DNA from: Carnobacterium_A antarcticum
GTDB lineage: Bacteria; Bacillota; Bacilli; Lactobacillales; Carnobacteriaceae
Length of the DNA: 64,000 bases
Reading direction: 5' to 3' (one strand)
Assembly (NCBI RefSeq): GCF_042658365.1
Contig: NZ_JBHSQC010000025.1
The notes under the pieces are model-generated. The model was not told the origin of the DNA. It saw only the letters and a program-made list of their open reading frames with translations, and searched no databases. Both the position numbers and the translations under genes were made by a program. Positions 8,290-14,784 of this stretch are shown here, one piece after another (the first letter of the stretch is position 1; the number at the start of each line of letters is the position of its first letter).

Positions 8290-8790
8290 TTATAGAATTT
8301 CTTTATATGTTACCCCTGTGAGAATTTGCCGTACTGCTGTTCTGCTAACGCTAAATTTATTAGCGAAGTATGCTGTGGTAAATTTCCCTTTGCGTATATG
8401 GTTCTCTCTAATAAATCTAACTTGATCTTCATTTAATTTCCTGTTTGTTTGAGGATGAGCTGCGGACAATCCCGTCTCCCACCCGTGTTTTATATTCTCT
8501 ATCTGAGTAACGACCTCTAAATTGGTCTTTAGATTATTTGTTTTATTTCCATCTATGTGATTGATCTGCATACCTATGCATTGCTCACCAAAATAACACA
8601 CTGCTAATACCTGGTGGACTTGCAGCAACTTTTTGTTTACTTTCACCCTAAGATACCCAGTGCTTGAACAAACAGTTCCGTTCGTCCTCTTTGCAGTTGT
8701 AATAGTTCCAGTTTCTAAATCAATATTAGGTATTCTATGCTTATAGTTCATAATGAACGCGTACATATCTTTAGACATACCCATAGTCAT
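8290..8790 (-). CDS. Free-standing HNH homing endonuclease
   Basis: A 166-residue HNH_3-type nuclease. An N-terminal beta region (TGYLRVKVNKKLLQVHQVLA) leads to the HNH core: VHQVLAVCYFG supplies the first His, MQINHIDGNKTNN the central HxxxN motif and NLEVVT the closing segment. Residues 125-166 form an HTH (FTTAYFANKFSVSRTAVRQIL) that probably helps site recognition. AGGAGG lies eight bases before the ATG. It stands alone between the late leader and the late genes and has its own terminator, so it looks like a later insertion. Target site unknown. Confidence 0.9.
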   Translation of the reverse strand: MTMGMSKDMYAFIMNYKHRIPNIDLETGTITTAKRTNGTVCSSTGYLRVKVNKKLLQVHQVLAVCYFGEQCIGMQINHIDGNKTNNLKTNLEVVTQIENIKHGWETGLSAAHPQTNRKLNEDQVRFIRENHIRKGKFTTAYFANKFSVSRTAVRQILTGVTYKEIL

Positions 8791-8810
8791 TCAAAATACC
8801 TCCTATTTAA

Positions 8811-8836
8811 CGCTCCATCCATTGAGCTATACGTAA
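8811..8836 (-). other. tRNA 5'-half-like fragment
   Basis: On the minus strand TACGTATAGCTCAATGGATG, continuing into GAGCG, reads like the acceptor end and D-arm of a tRNA (close to bacterial tRNA-Arg, ATAGCTCAATGGATAGAGC). No anticodon arm follows; the HNH ribosome site comes immediately after. It is either a remnant of a split tRNA gene or a chance match. Confidence 0.3.
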
Positions 8837-8840
8837 TAAG

Positions 8841-8867
8841 AAAAGAACCGTCAGTTTCCGCTGACGG
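8841..8867 (-). terminator. Hairpin terminator in the late leader
   Basis: On the minus strand CCGTCAG and CTGACGG form a perfect seven-pair stem with loop CGGAAA, followed by TTCTTTTCTTATT. It lies between the presumed late promoter and the first downstream gene, so it would end or attenuate late transcription unless bypassed. Confidence 0.65.
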
Positions 8868-8875
8868 ATCCCAAT

Positions 8876-8899
8876 ACTTACCGCTTAACATCGGTAAGT
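8876..8899 (-). other. Hairpin in late leader, just upstream of the terminator
   Basis: ACTTACCG and CGGTAAGT make an eight-pair perfect stem around an eight-base loop. It stands about eight bases from the terminator hairpin and would form first in the transcript. The two may act as a pair in an attenuator or be the 3' structures of a short RNA of roughly 130-150 bases. No protein gene lies in the leader other than a five-codon frame beginning ATGAACTCAATC. Confidence 0.5.
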
Positions 8900-8995
8900 A
8901 ACACTATATGATGAACGAATAAAGAAAGTCGTTTGATGACAGTTATTTCCTAAAGGATTGAGTTCATATCGCTTTCCTTATTCTTTCACGCTATC

Positions 8996-9050
8996 ATCTT
9001 AACACCGTAAATGTTGCACGTGGTTGCAAGTTTCTGCAACGTTATGCAAC
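8996..9050 (-). promoter_or_regulatory. Putative activator-dependent late promoter with four-half-site dyad
   Basis: Four copies of a hexamer are arranged symmetrically: GTTGCA at 9013 and 9023, then TGCAAC at 9035 and 9045. Neighbouring sites on each side are ten bases apart, one helical turn, and the whole 38-base array is a perfect dyad of half-sites. On the minus strand a TAAGAT -10-like hexamer (8996-9001) lies about 11 bases beyond the array and there is no evident -35 element. This is what an activator-dependent promoter looks like. The array directly follows the ArpU-like gene, its most likely binder. Binding and start point are inferred. Confidence 0.6.
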
Positions 9051-9054
9051 GTTT

Positions 9055-9507
9055 TTAGTTTTTATCAGAAGAAGGTATCAACGTTCTTAGTTCTCTTGTC
9101 TCCTGTTTATCTAATTCGTTTCTGAAAACATTGACTACCATAGTTCTCCAACGCCATAACGTGGAACGATCAATGTGCAATTGGTCTGCTATGTGTTTGT
9201 CTCTCTTCAAAGGATTCGGATCTATGTAATAGACCATCATCATTTTTTGCTTATCGCTGGTTAGTGATGCATAAGTATTTTCTATTGCGATACCTTTCTG
9301 CTTGATCCGTAATATTTCTTCATCGTCAGATAATCGAACAGCTGTCATTTCTGTTGGGTTACTAACAAAGCTCGAACGACCTCCACCAATGTTGCTGTCT
9401 GAAATTCTATAAGGGCTTAATATGTTCAATCGGATTTTATTTAATTGAGCTTCTAACTGCCTGTAACTGAACAGCATCACTTCTAGTTCTTCGTCTGTAT
9501 ATTCCAA
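9055..9507 (-). CDS. ArpU/RinA-like late transcription activator
   Basis: A 150-residue protein of the ArpU type, a sigma-like HTH regulator that turns on late genes in many phages of Lactobacillales and staphylococci. The C-terminal region HIADQLHIDRSTLWRWRT is a clear sigma70 region 4-like helix-turn-helix (about residues 108-125), and NPLKRDKHIA precedes it as in the family. It starts with TTG at 9507, supported by GAGGGGG seven bases upstream. It is the last gene before the packaging block and directly precedes a symmetric repeat array that is probably its operator. Confidence 0.88.
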   Translation of the reverse strand: MEYTDEELEVMLFSYRQLEAQLNKIRLNILSPYRISDSNIGGGRSSFVSNPTEMTAVRLSDDEEILRIKQKGIAIENTYASLTSDKQKMMMVYYIDPNPLKRDKHIADQLHIDRSTLWRWRTMVVNVFRNELDKQETRELRTLIPSSDKN

Positions 9508-9521
9508 GCGATTGCCCCCTC

Positions 9522-10034
9522 TTAGTCGTTAGGATTTGTACCATGGTAATATGTTGAAATTTTATTGTTTGATGGTGGACACTCATCACTACTTGTTATT
9601 TTTGCCAAGTCATGCATGAAAGAAGAGTATGCATCTACTTTACATTTATCCTCTTCATGCTCCACTGCTGTTTGAATACAACTTTTATGAAATAAAGACA
9701 TCGGTGCTGTAGAGATTTTCGTAAAGTTTTTTCCGATTGTGTTAACAATATGATTTTGTTTATCTTTCTCCATTTCGATTAATGTCATGATGGCATAGTT
9801 AGCAAGGTCCATTAAAGTGTCCTTGATGGTTTCATCTTTAACCAATCGTTCTTCATCTGTCTTAGCAGCTAATGACACTAATCTATTTGTCTTATCGCTA
9901 ATTCTAGTAACGGCTGAAACAATGCCTAACTTTTGAAATGTGTCACCAAACGCATCACCATAATCAGCATTCTTAGACTTATATATTTCGTTTAATTCTT
10001 GCGTTATTTTAGCGTGAACCAATGGTTTATTCAT
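9522..10034 (-). CDS. DUF1599 / Nmad1-type nucleotide modification-associated protein
   Basis: A 170-residue protein whose first 95 residues match the DUF1599 pattern: NADYGDAFGDTFQKLG, then VTRISDKTNRL and KDETIKDTLMDLANYAIM. This fold is linked to nucleotide or base modification (Nmad1) and to MazG-like all-alpha proteins. The C-terminal 70 residues are not recognisable and are cysteine- and histidine-containing (SLFHKSCIQTAVEHEEDKC). GGGAGG precedes the ATG by eight bases. In this phage it is the last metabolic gene before the late activator. Whether the phage DNA is modified cannot be told. Confidence 0.8.
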   Translation of the reverse strand: MNKPLVHAKITQELNEIYKSKNADYGDAFGDTFQKLGIVSAVTRISDKTNRLVSLAAKTDEERLVKDETIKDTLMDLANYAIMTLIEMEKDKQNHIVNTIGKNFTKISTAPMSLFHKSCIQTAVEHEEDKCKVDAYSSFMHDLAKITSSDECPPSNNKISTYYHGTNPND

Positions 10035-10049
10035 TCACAGTTCCTCCCT

Positions 10050-10274
10050 TTAATAAAACTGGACAGTCGTATTATTTGGATCAATATTATTTTGATTGCA
10101 TATCTGACGTTTCAATTTGTACATATCGATATCAACTATCACTGTTTCAGGAACTAATGACCCAGCAACGGTTATTTTAGATATCGTTGCTGGTATCTCC
10201 TTAAACTTTGCTGCTTCTTTTAGATCGTCATACTCCTCAATGGATATTTGGACGAAACCTTCTCTTTTATTCAT
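10050..10274 (-). CDS. Small phage protein, unknown
   Basis: Seventy-four residues from MNKREGFVQISIEEYDDL. The start is chosen because ATGAATAA overlaps the stop of the preceding gene, a coupling pattern repeated throughout this operon; an in-frame ATG 18 bases upstream also exists. The C-terminal half is beta-rich and hydrophobic (SKITVAGSLVPETVIVDIDM). No known motif. It belongs to the early/middle operon of small accessory genes. Confidence 0.6.
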   Translation of the reverse strand: MNKREGFVQISIEEYDDLKEAAKFKEIPATISKITVAGSLVPETVIVDIDMYKLKRQICNQNNIDPNNTTVQFY

Positions 10275-10767
10275 TACCCTTCCACCCTTCAATCAACTTC
10301 ATCGCTTCGTCTTCTGGTAGTTCTGTTGTGAAAACTGTGCTGTCGTAGTTCTTGACGATTACTTGTAAGGTTTTTGGTGGTTCGATGGTGTAGCCATACA
10401 AATCCATTTTTGCAATTGTTTCTTGAGCATTAGATACAGGGTTTGGATGCCGCCCTTTGCAGTTGTTATACCAATTCCTAACTTCTTCGCATTCGTGCCG
10501 TTCTATTTTTCTGAATTTATACTCTAAAATGTCATGCTTGTTTTCTTCATGCCAGTCAGCAACAAACTGCGGAACCTCAACAATTTCCTTTTTGGAAAGA
10601 GTTGCCTGCTCTTCGGTGATTTCTGATTCTTCTAGTTGGCCAATTAGTTTAACAATATCGTCATATAAAAGATTTGACATACCAGAAGAACTAAACATCC
10701 CTTGAATCTCTGCGTTATACATTTCTTTAGCTAAACTATCCTTCAACCACTCTTTATCTTTTTTCAT
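10267..10767 (-). CDS. DUF1642-like phage protein
   Basis: A 166-residue protein of the DUF1642 kind, common in phages of streptococci, lactococci and enterococci. Typical parts are VEVPQFVADWHEENK near the middle and DLYGYTIEPPKTLQVIV near the end. The function of the family is unknown. It is preceded by a tiny ORF ending just upstream, whose AAAGGAGGACG 3' end supplies the ribosome site. It overlaps the next gene by eight bases. Confidence 0.75.
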   Translation of the reverse strand: MKKDKEWLKDSLAKEMYNAEIQGMFSSSGMSNLLYDDIVKLIGQLEESEITEEQATLSKKEIVEVPQFVADWHEENKHDILEYKFRKIERHECEEVRNWYNNCKGRHPNPVSNAQETIAKMDLYGYTIEPPKTLQVIVKNYDSTVFTTELPEDEAMKLIEGWKGNE

Positions 10768-10932
10768 CTACTCGTCCTCCTTTAAAAGAACTAGACGGTC
10801 ATTGACTATGTTTATTAAGTTAGTGAAATCTGAACTATCAATCATGCCCAATTCATTCATTTCGAAAATAACTTTTCCTATTTTTCTTAATTTTTCCTTT
10901 TCATTTTCCGCAACGTTCAAGTCGATTATCAT
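10768..10932 (-). CDS. 54-residue phage protein, unknown
   Basis: A short gene reading MIIDLNVAENEKEKLRKIGK and ending VNDRLVLLKEDE. Its start overlaps the stop of the upstream gene (TGATG), and GGGGG lies a few bases before, so it sits neatly in the coupled gene chain. It is probably a small helical protein. No family is recognised. Its 3' end encodes the ribosome site for the DUF1642-like gene. Confidence 0.6.
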   Translation of the reverse strand: MIIDLNVAENEKEKLRKIGKVIFEMNELGMIDSSDFTNLINIVNDRLVLLKEDE

Positions 10933-11135
10933 CACTCGTCCCCCTTAAATTTAAGCCATACTTCTTTAGTTGAATGAAAAGCTTTTTCTTTGCGAGACAT
11001 GTTAACGATAAGATCATTTTGTTCTATATTCAGCCTGCTTATTTCCATAACTGATTTGTTATATTCATCGATTGCTGCATCATATTCGTCTCTAGCGGCA
11101 ACAAAATCGGTTAGCAATTCATCTTTTCTGTTCAT
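10932..11135 (-). CDS. Small coiled-coil phage protein
   Basis: Sixty-seven residues, almost wholly helical and strongly charged (AARDEYDAAIDEYNKSVMEI), likely a short coiled coil. It begins within the ATGA overlap with the upstream gene and ends in a TGATG overlap with the downstream one. The function is unknown; such proteins are common in the middle operon of Lactobacillales phages. Confidence 0.65.
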   Translation of the reverse strand: MNRKDELLTDFVAARDEYDAAIDEYNKSVMEISRLNIEQNDLIVNMSRKEKAFHSTKEVWLKFKGDE

Positions 11136-11305
11136 TCGATCACTTCCTTAATCTCTACTTTTATTACTTTTCCATCGTTAATTTTAGCTATTCTTTCAGC
11201 GGTCTTTATACTCGTATAAAGAGCAGCGCTAGCTAAATTGCTAAACACTCCTTGCTGTGAAGTTTTGTATAACTCTCTTCTTTTTACTGCATATTTAATA
11301 ATCAT
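11132..11305 (-). CDS. 57-residue phage protein, unknown
   Basis: Reads MIIKYAVKRRELYKTSQQGV and ends KVIKVEIKEVIE. GGAGG lies six bases before the ATG, encoded in the 3' end of the upstream gene, and both ends overlap neighbours by ATGA. Basic N-terminus, mixed alpha/beta character. No motif. Gene status is supported by coupling and by a full-length open frame. Confidence 0.6.
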   Translation of the reverse strand: MIIKYAVKRRELYKTSQQGVFSNLASAALYTSIKTAERIAKINDGKVIKVEIKEVIE

Positions 11306-11472
11306 TTGATTACCTCCACCGGTTTATATTCAACGATTCTGTAATTATCATTTCTTGCACCGTATCTAAAAGCATGTTTTTCGGCCATCTCTTTACTCTT
11401 AAAAACAGCAATAGTTCCTTTTGAATGGTGCTTCTTTACTAAACCTGTTTCTTTATCGACTATCACGAACAA
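11302..11472 (-). CDS. Small phage protein with non-canonical or lost start
   Basis: An open frame encoding LFVIVDKETGLVKKHHSKGT and then AVFKSKEMAEKHAFRYGARND. Its stop overlaps the next ATG, so it fits the operon chain. No ATG start exists. The frame extends back to a stop at 11503-11505, and only TTG (11472) and GTG (11466) are usable, neither with a ribosome site. A good GGGGG site instead points to an ATA codon at 11502. It may use an unusual start, or it may be a damaged gene. Confidence 0.45.
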   Translation of the reverse strand: MFVIVDKETGLVKKHHSKGTIAVFKSKEMAEKHAFRYGARNDNYRIVEYKPVEVIK

Positions 11473-11514
11473 CGTTTCGACAGCTATATCTTTAATATCT
11501 ATCTACTCATCCCC

Positions 11515-11739
11515 CTAAAATCCATTTACGTTCCGCGGTTTCTTAAAAACTTTAACATTCATCTTCTCGTCCAGCTCACCCTCGCTCATGTACCCCATAT
11601 AGCTAAAATTAAGCTCCTTAGCCACTCTTTCGTCCAACTTGAACTTGTAACCTGTCACACCATTAGACCAGTCTCTAGTGGCGTATTTTGGATAATTGTC
11701 TTTCATGAAAACTGCTTTATAGTAGTGGAGTTTATTCAT
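11515..11739 (-). CDS. 74-residue phage protein, unknown
   Basis: Begins MNKLHYYKAVFMKDNYPKYA and is rich in aromatic and charged residues. Start overlaps the upstream stop as ATGAATAA. No motif is recognised. The stop is followed by GGGGG, the ribosome site for the next frame. Confidence 0.6.
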   Translation of the reverse strand: MNKLHYYKAVFMKDNYPKYATRDWSNGVTGYKFKLDERVAKELNFSYMGYMSEGELDEKMNVKVFKKPRNVNGF

Positions 11740-12022
11740 CCTGACTACCTCCTGGTATCCGCCACATCAACGCTTCATTTTGCGCCACTAATGATTGGAT
11801 CGTACTGTCTTTATCTAAAAGCTTAATGTCACGTTCCAGCATCAAAGTTTTATGTTCTTTTAAATCTTTATTTAATACTTTTATTTCTTGTTCATTCTCA
11901 ATGACCGTTTTCTCTAGACTGTTTGCTTTAGCACCAGAAAACACTCCATAACTAAAAACAAGGACTGCTAATACAAACAATGCGTACCATACCAACTCTT
12001 TTTTAATAGATTGCTTATTCAT
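11732..12022 (-). CDS. Membrane-anchored coiled-coil phage protein
   Basis: Ninety-six residues from MNKQSIKKELVW; GGAGTG lies shortly upstream. One membrane segment (WYALFVLAVLVFSYGVFSGA, about residues 12-31) is followed by a long coiled coil (LEKTVIENEQEIKVLNKDL). Topology is probably N-in with the coil outside or in the periplasm-like space. Its role is unknown; the layout recalls small phage inner-membrane or exclusion proteins, but there is no specific match. Confidence 0.65.
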   Translation of the reverse strand: MNKQSIKKELVWYALFVLAVLVFSYGVFSGAKANSLEKTVIENEQEIKVLNKDLKEHKTLMLERDIKLLDKDSTIQSLVAQNEALMWRIPGGSQDE

Positions 12023-12048
12023 TCTCTTCACTCCAATCAATTATTTGG

Positions 12049-12747
12049 CTATCCCTTATACTTCAACTTCTTAAACTGTTCGTCATTCATGACTACTCCA
12101 AGCACGTGATGCTTCTTAGCAAATGTTATTTGACCGATCGTATGTGATTCTTGGTGATGAGTACGGCATAGGCACATCAGCTCATGTTTTGTATGATCGA
12201 TGTGTTTTCTGTCACGTCCTGCACCAACTGTGTCAACGTGATGCACTTCTCCATGCTCCCAACAGATGGCACACTGTCTTTCATGCAGGCACTTGATGAG
12301 GTAATGCTTGATGTCCTCCACCAAACTAAGAGGCGGCACCGTTAACCCTATTTTGTATTCCATACAGAAATCTAATAAGAAAGTGATGAACTGTGATGCA
12401 AGGGTCACTGTACACGTTTTGCTCTTTTCAGATAAGCTAAACATTTTTATTTTCTCTTGCTCACAAAAGATAAGTTTCATATCATATTTAATGGACTCTA
12501 TGTCATAGTCGCTTTTACCGTCTCCAGTTGCCTTTACGATATCGCCAAAAATAGCGTGTATTTTCTTCCTTTGCGGTGCGGTGATGATTCTATTGTCGAA
12601 GAGAGTAAACTCTCCAGAAAGTTGTCCATTTTCATCTAGGTAGCGTTCTAGCATGTAACCAGGAATGTTTTTGTCTAACTTTATGGTGAGCAACTGTTCT
12701 CCTTTATCATTTGTTCGGTTACCGGTCACTTCTGAATAGATGTTCAT
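12049..12747 (-). CDS. Putative HNHc nuclease (HNHc_6 type)
   Basis: A phage recombination-module nuclease of about 232 residues. The C-terminus holds the HNH site: CAICWEHGEVHHVDTVGAG supplies the cysteine pair and first histidines, followed by LMCLCRTHHQESH. The N-terminal 130 residues include APQRKKIHAIFGDI, typical of the HNHc_6 family found next to SSB in Lactobacillales phages. The start MNIYSEV is preferred over the upstream in-frame ATG pair, which would overlap ssb. It probably processes recombination or replication intermediates. Confidence 0.82.
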   Translation of the reverse strand: MNIYSEVTGNRTNDKGEQLLTIKLDKNIPGYMLERYLDENGQLSGEFTLFDNRIITAPQRKKIHAIFGDIVKATGDGKSDYDIESIKYDMKLIFCEQEKIKMFSLSEKSKTCTVTLASQFITFLLDFCMEYKIGLTVPPLSLVEDIKHYLIKCLHERQCAICWEHGEVHHVDTVGAGRDRKHIDHTKHELMCLCRTHHQESHTIGQITFAKKHHVLGVVMNDEQFKKLKYKG

Positions 12748-12760
12748 GGCTCTGGCTACC

Positions 12761-13231
12761 TTAGAATGGCAAGTCATCATCTGATATGTCTATCGGTTGG
12801 CTGCTGTTTTCAAATGGGTCATTTTGTGGAGCATCACTTCCTTGTGACCGATTAGGAGCTGGTGATGGTCCAGTAGGTACACTTCCACTTGATTGCTCAG
12901 CCGTATTTTTACTCTTTGATTCAAGTAATGAGAATGTTTCAACTACTACTTCTGTCACATAAACTCGTTGTCCTTGTTGATTATCATAGGATCTTGTTTG
13001 AAGTCGTCCTTCTAAGCCAACGAGTGATCCTTTTTTTGTATAGCTAGCCATGTTCTCTGCAGCCTTGCGCCAGATGACACAATTAATGAAGTCTGCATCA
13101 CGTTCTCCTTTTTGGTTGGTGAACTGTCTATTTACAGCTGTCGTAAAGGAAGCAACTGCGGTTCCATTTGCTGTATAGCGTAAATCTAATTCTTTTGTTA
13201 ATCGTCCAACTAAAACAACGTTGTTAATCAT
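12761..13231 (-). CDS. ssb: Single-stranded DNA-binding protein
   Basis: A 156-residue SSB. The OB fold (residues 1-105) begins MINNVVLVGRLTKELDLRY and contains TAVNRQFTNQKGERDADF and the GLEGRLQTRSYD loop. A flexible Ser/Pro/Gln-rich linker follows, ending in the acidic tip DISDDDLPF that recruits partner proteins. Length and tail match functional bacterial-type SSBs carried by phages. It sits between a small unknown gene and the HNHc nuclease, and will coat single strands during phage replication. Confidence 0.97.
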   Translation of the reverse strand: MINNVVLVGRLTKELDLRYTANGTAVASFTTAVNRQFTNQKGERDADFINCVIWRKAAENMASYTKKGSLVGLEGRLQTRSYDNQQGQRVYVTEVVVETFSLLESKSKNTAEQSSGSVPTGPSPAPNRSQGSDAPQNDPFENSSQPIDISDDDLPF

Positions 13232-13654
13232 TTAAGCACCTCTTCCAACTAATTTCATAATCTCAAAATAATTAACCAAACATTCTTTTAATTCTTCAAC
13301 GTCATCTACATCTTTTATCATGTCTTTTACATCATTTTGCGTAATTAATTTGTCTAACGTATTTTCTTCAACTGCATCAGCCACCCATTGCGGATGTGTT
13401 CCCGCTTTACTAAAAGAACTTTGAGGCAATAATTCTAATAAAGCTTCATACCGTTCTTCAATACCAATTAAAGATCCTGCTGTCATTATGAAGTCATCAT
13501 CATTTTTTTTAATCTCATATACTCCTGGATGATTTTCTTTTACCATTTTGTGATAGATAGCTTCCCATTCCACATCGCTGAAATGGCTATGATTTGTATA
13601 CGCTCCATATTCAATTGTTTTCCCATCTACCTCTACTTTGTACGTCTCGCTCAT
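13232..13654 (-). CDS. Phage protein of the replication operon, unknown
   Basis: A 140-residue acidic protein beginning MSETYKVEVDGKTIEYGAYT, with helix-rich C-terminus (NDVKDMIKDVDDVEELKECL). It ends one base before ssb and starts in an ATGA overlap with the upstream gene, so it is co-translated with the replication genes. No recognised domain. Confidence 0.65.
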   Translation of the reverse strand: MSETYKVEVDGKTIEYGAYTNHSHFSDVEWEAIYHKMVKENHPGVYEIKKNDDDFIMTAGSLIGIEERYEALLELLPQSSFSKAGTHPQWVADAVEENTLDKLITQNDVKDMIKDVDDVEELKECLVNYFEIMKLVGRGA

Positions 13655-13857
13655 TCTGCATCCTCCTCAGTAACCTTAAACACATCATTTTCTGATGCCC
13701 ACACCGTTTCTTTTCGTCCTTCTTTCAATAAGCAATACGGAAGTTCTAGATCTGTCTTATCCACTTCTATCACTAAGCACTTACTGCCATTTTTATAATG
13801 GGGACTTTCAAAAGGAAAATCACAATTAATTTCTACCCAGTCACCAAACTTGATCAT
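13651..13857 (-). CDS. 68-residue phage protein, possibly SH3-like
   Basis: Begins MIKFGDWVEINCDFPFES and is beta-rich (GSKCLVIEVDKTDLELPYCL). A short protein with alternating hydrophobic strands and GDWV at the front suggests a small barrel of the DUF/SH3-like kind, but this is only an impression. ATGA overlaps at both ends place it firmly in the operon. Confidence 0.6.
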   Translation of the reverse strand: MIKFGDWVEINCDFPFESPHYKNGSKCLVIEVDKTDLELPYCLLKEGRKETVWASENDVFKVTEEDAE

Positions 13858-14351
13858 TTAGCATCACTCACTTTCTTTTGTTTGAATTCCTTGTCTTTTT
13901 GATATTTCCATTTAAAGGCTGAAGCTGATGAACGACCTTTGATATAGCTATAGATGGTAGTATCATGAACTCCATGGTATTTGCCAGCTTCTATTGCTGA
14001 TTCATACGTTTTTATCAACACTTTTCCTTCTGCATCCCATTGTTCAACTGGTTGCGGAGCTATTGGAGGTTTAGTTCGGGATCTAACCTTTTGCCGATTG
14101 CTAACGTTTATTTTTTCAACCACTTGCTTGATTACTTTTACTTTCTTACCACCCACGCTCATATCTTTAAAGTTGACGACTGTTTTATCAAATCGCGATT
14201 GAGCTACCATAGCGCTATTGTTGTAAAGGACTTCTATTTTGCCTTTAAATGGCTTGCCTATTGTTTTGCATTCAACAACGCTGCCAACAGTTACATTCGT
14301 GACGTTTCTTTTGCGTTTCGTTTCAAAAGACATTTCATTTATTTTGTTCAT
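13854..14351 (-). CDS. Phage protein with NUMOD1-like C-terminal DNA-binding module
   Basis: About 165 residues from MNKINEMSFETKRKRN, chosen because the ATG overlaps the previous stop (ATGA). The N-terminal half is basic and beta-rich (VTVGSVVECKTIGKPFKGKI). The C-terminal 60 residues, with VEQWDAEGKVLIKTYESAIE and KYHGVHDTTIYSYIKG, look like a NUMOD1-type helix-turn-helix as found in homing endonucleases, but no nuclease domain is present. It could be a DNA-binding relic or regulator. Confidence 0.6.
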   Translation of the reverse strand: MNKINEMSFETKRKRNVTNVTVGSVVECKTIGKPFKGKIEVLYNNSAMVAQSRFDKTVVNFKDMSVGGKKVKVIKQVVEKINVSNRQKVRSRTKPPIAPQPVEQWDAEGKVLIKTYESAIEAGKYHGVHDTTIYSYIKGRSSASAFKWKYQKDKEFKQKKVSDAK

Positions 14352-14563
14352 TCTTCGATTGCCTCCCACTTATAGTCTTTAAACAAATACAACTTTTCGT
14401 TTTGAATAAGGATCAATACGTATTTTCCTAAGAATTCGCCTTCCACCACATAGTTGCTGCCGTTTATAAACCAGCTCATAAAGTAAATCCCTTTTCGCTC
14501 CATGTAATCAGTGGCTTGCTTGATTTCTGGAATCTTTTGAAGTCCATACTCTGCAGTGTTCAT
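14348..14563 (-). CDS. 71-residue phage protein, unknown
   Basis: Starts MNTAEYGLQKIPEIKQATDY, where ATGA overlaps the upstream stop. Beta-rich C-terminus (VVEGEFLGKYVLILIQNEKL). No known motif. Part of the chain of small coupled genes between the replication initiator and ssb. Confidence 0.6.
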   Translation of the reverse strand: MNTAEYGLQKIPEIKQATDYMERKGIYFMSWFINGSNYVVEGEFLGKYVLILIQNEKLYLFKDYKWEAIEE

Positions 14564-14763
14564 ATCTCTACCCATGCTCTTTGGGAGATGACGAATGTTC
14601 TAATAACATTTTTAGGGTTAATTCTGAATAGGCTAAACTTTCCATATTCATCGAGTGCATCCATTTGTAATTCACTCTCAATCATATAAGCCGATCCAGT
14701 TGGTCGATAACCATTCATAATCAGATAATCATGTAAGGCTGCTTTCATATCATTGGCTGTCAT
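14560..14763 (-). CDS. Small phage protein, unknown
   Basis: Sixty-seven residues from MTANDMKAALHDYLIMNGYR; the start is uncertain, as two upstream in-frame codons (ATG, GTG) are also possible, and the ribosome site is weak GTGAG. The sequence is a mix of helix and strand with no motif. It is the first gene after the replication initiator. Confidence 0.55.
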   Translation of the reverse strand: MTANDMKAALHDYLIMNGYRPTGSAYMIESELQMDALDEYGKFSLFRINPKNVIRTFVISQRAWVEI

Positions 14764-14784
14764 ACTCATCACTCACTTTCTGGT

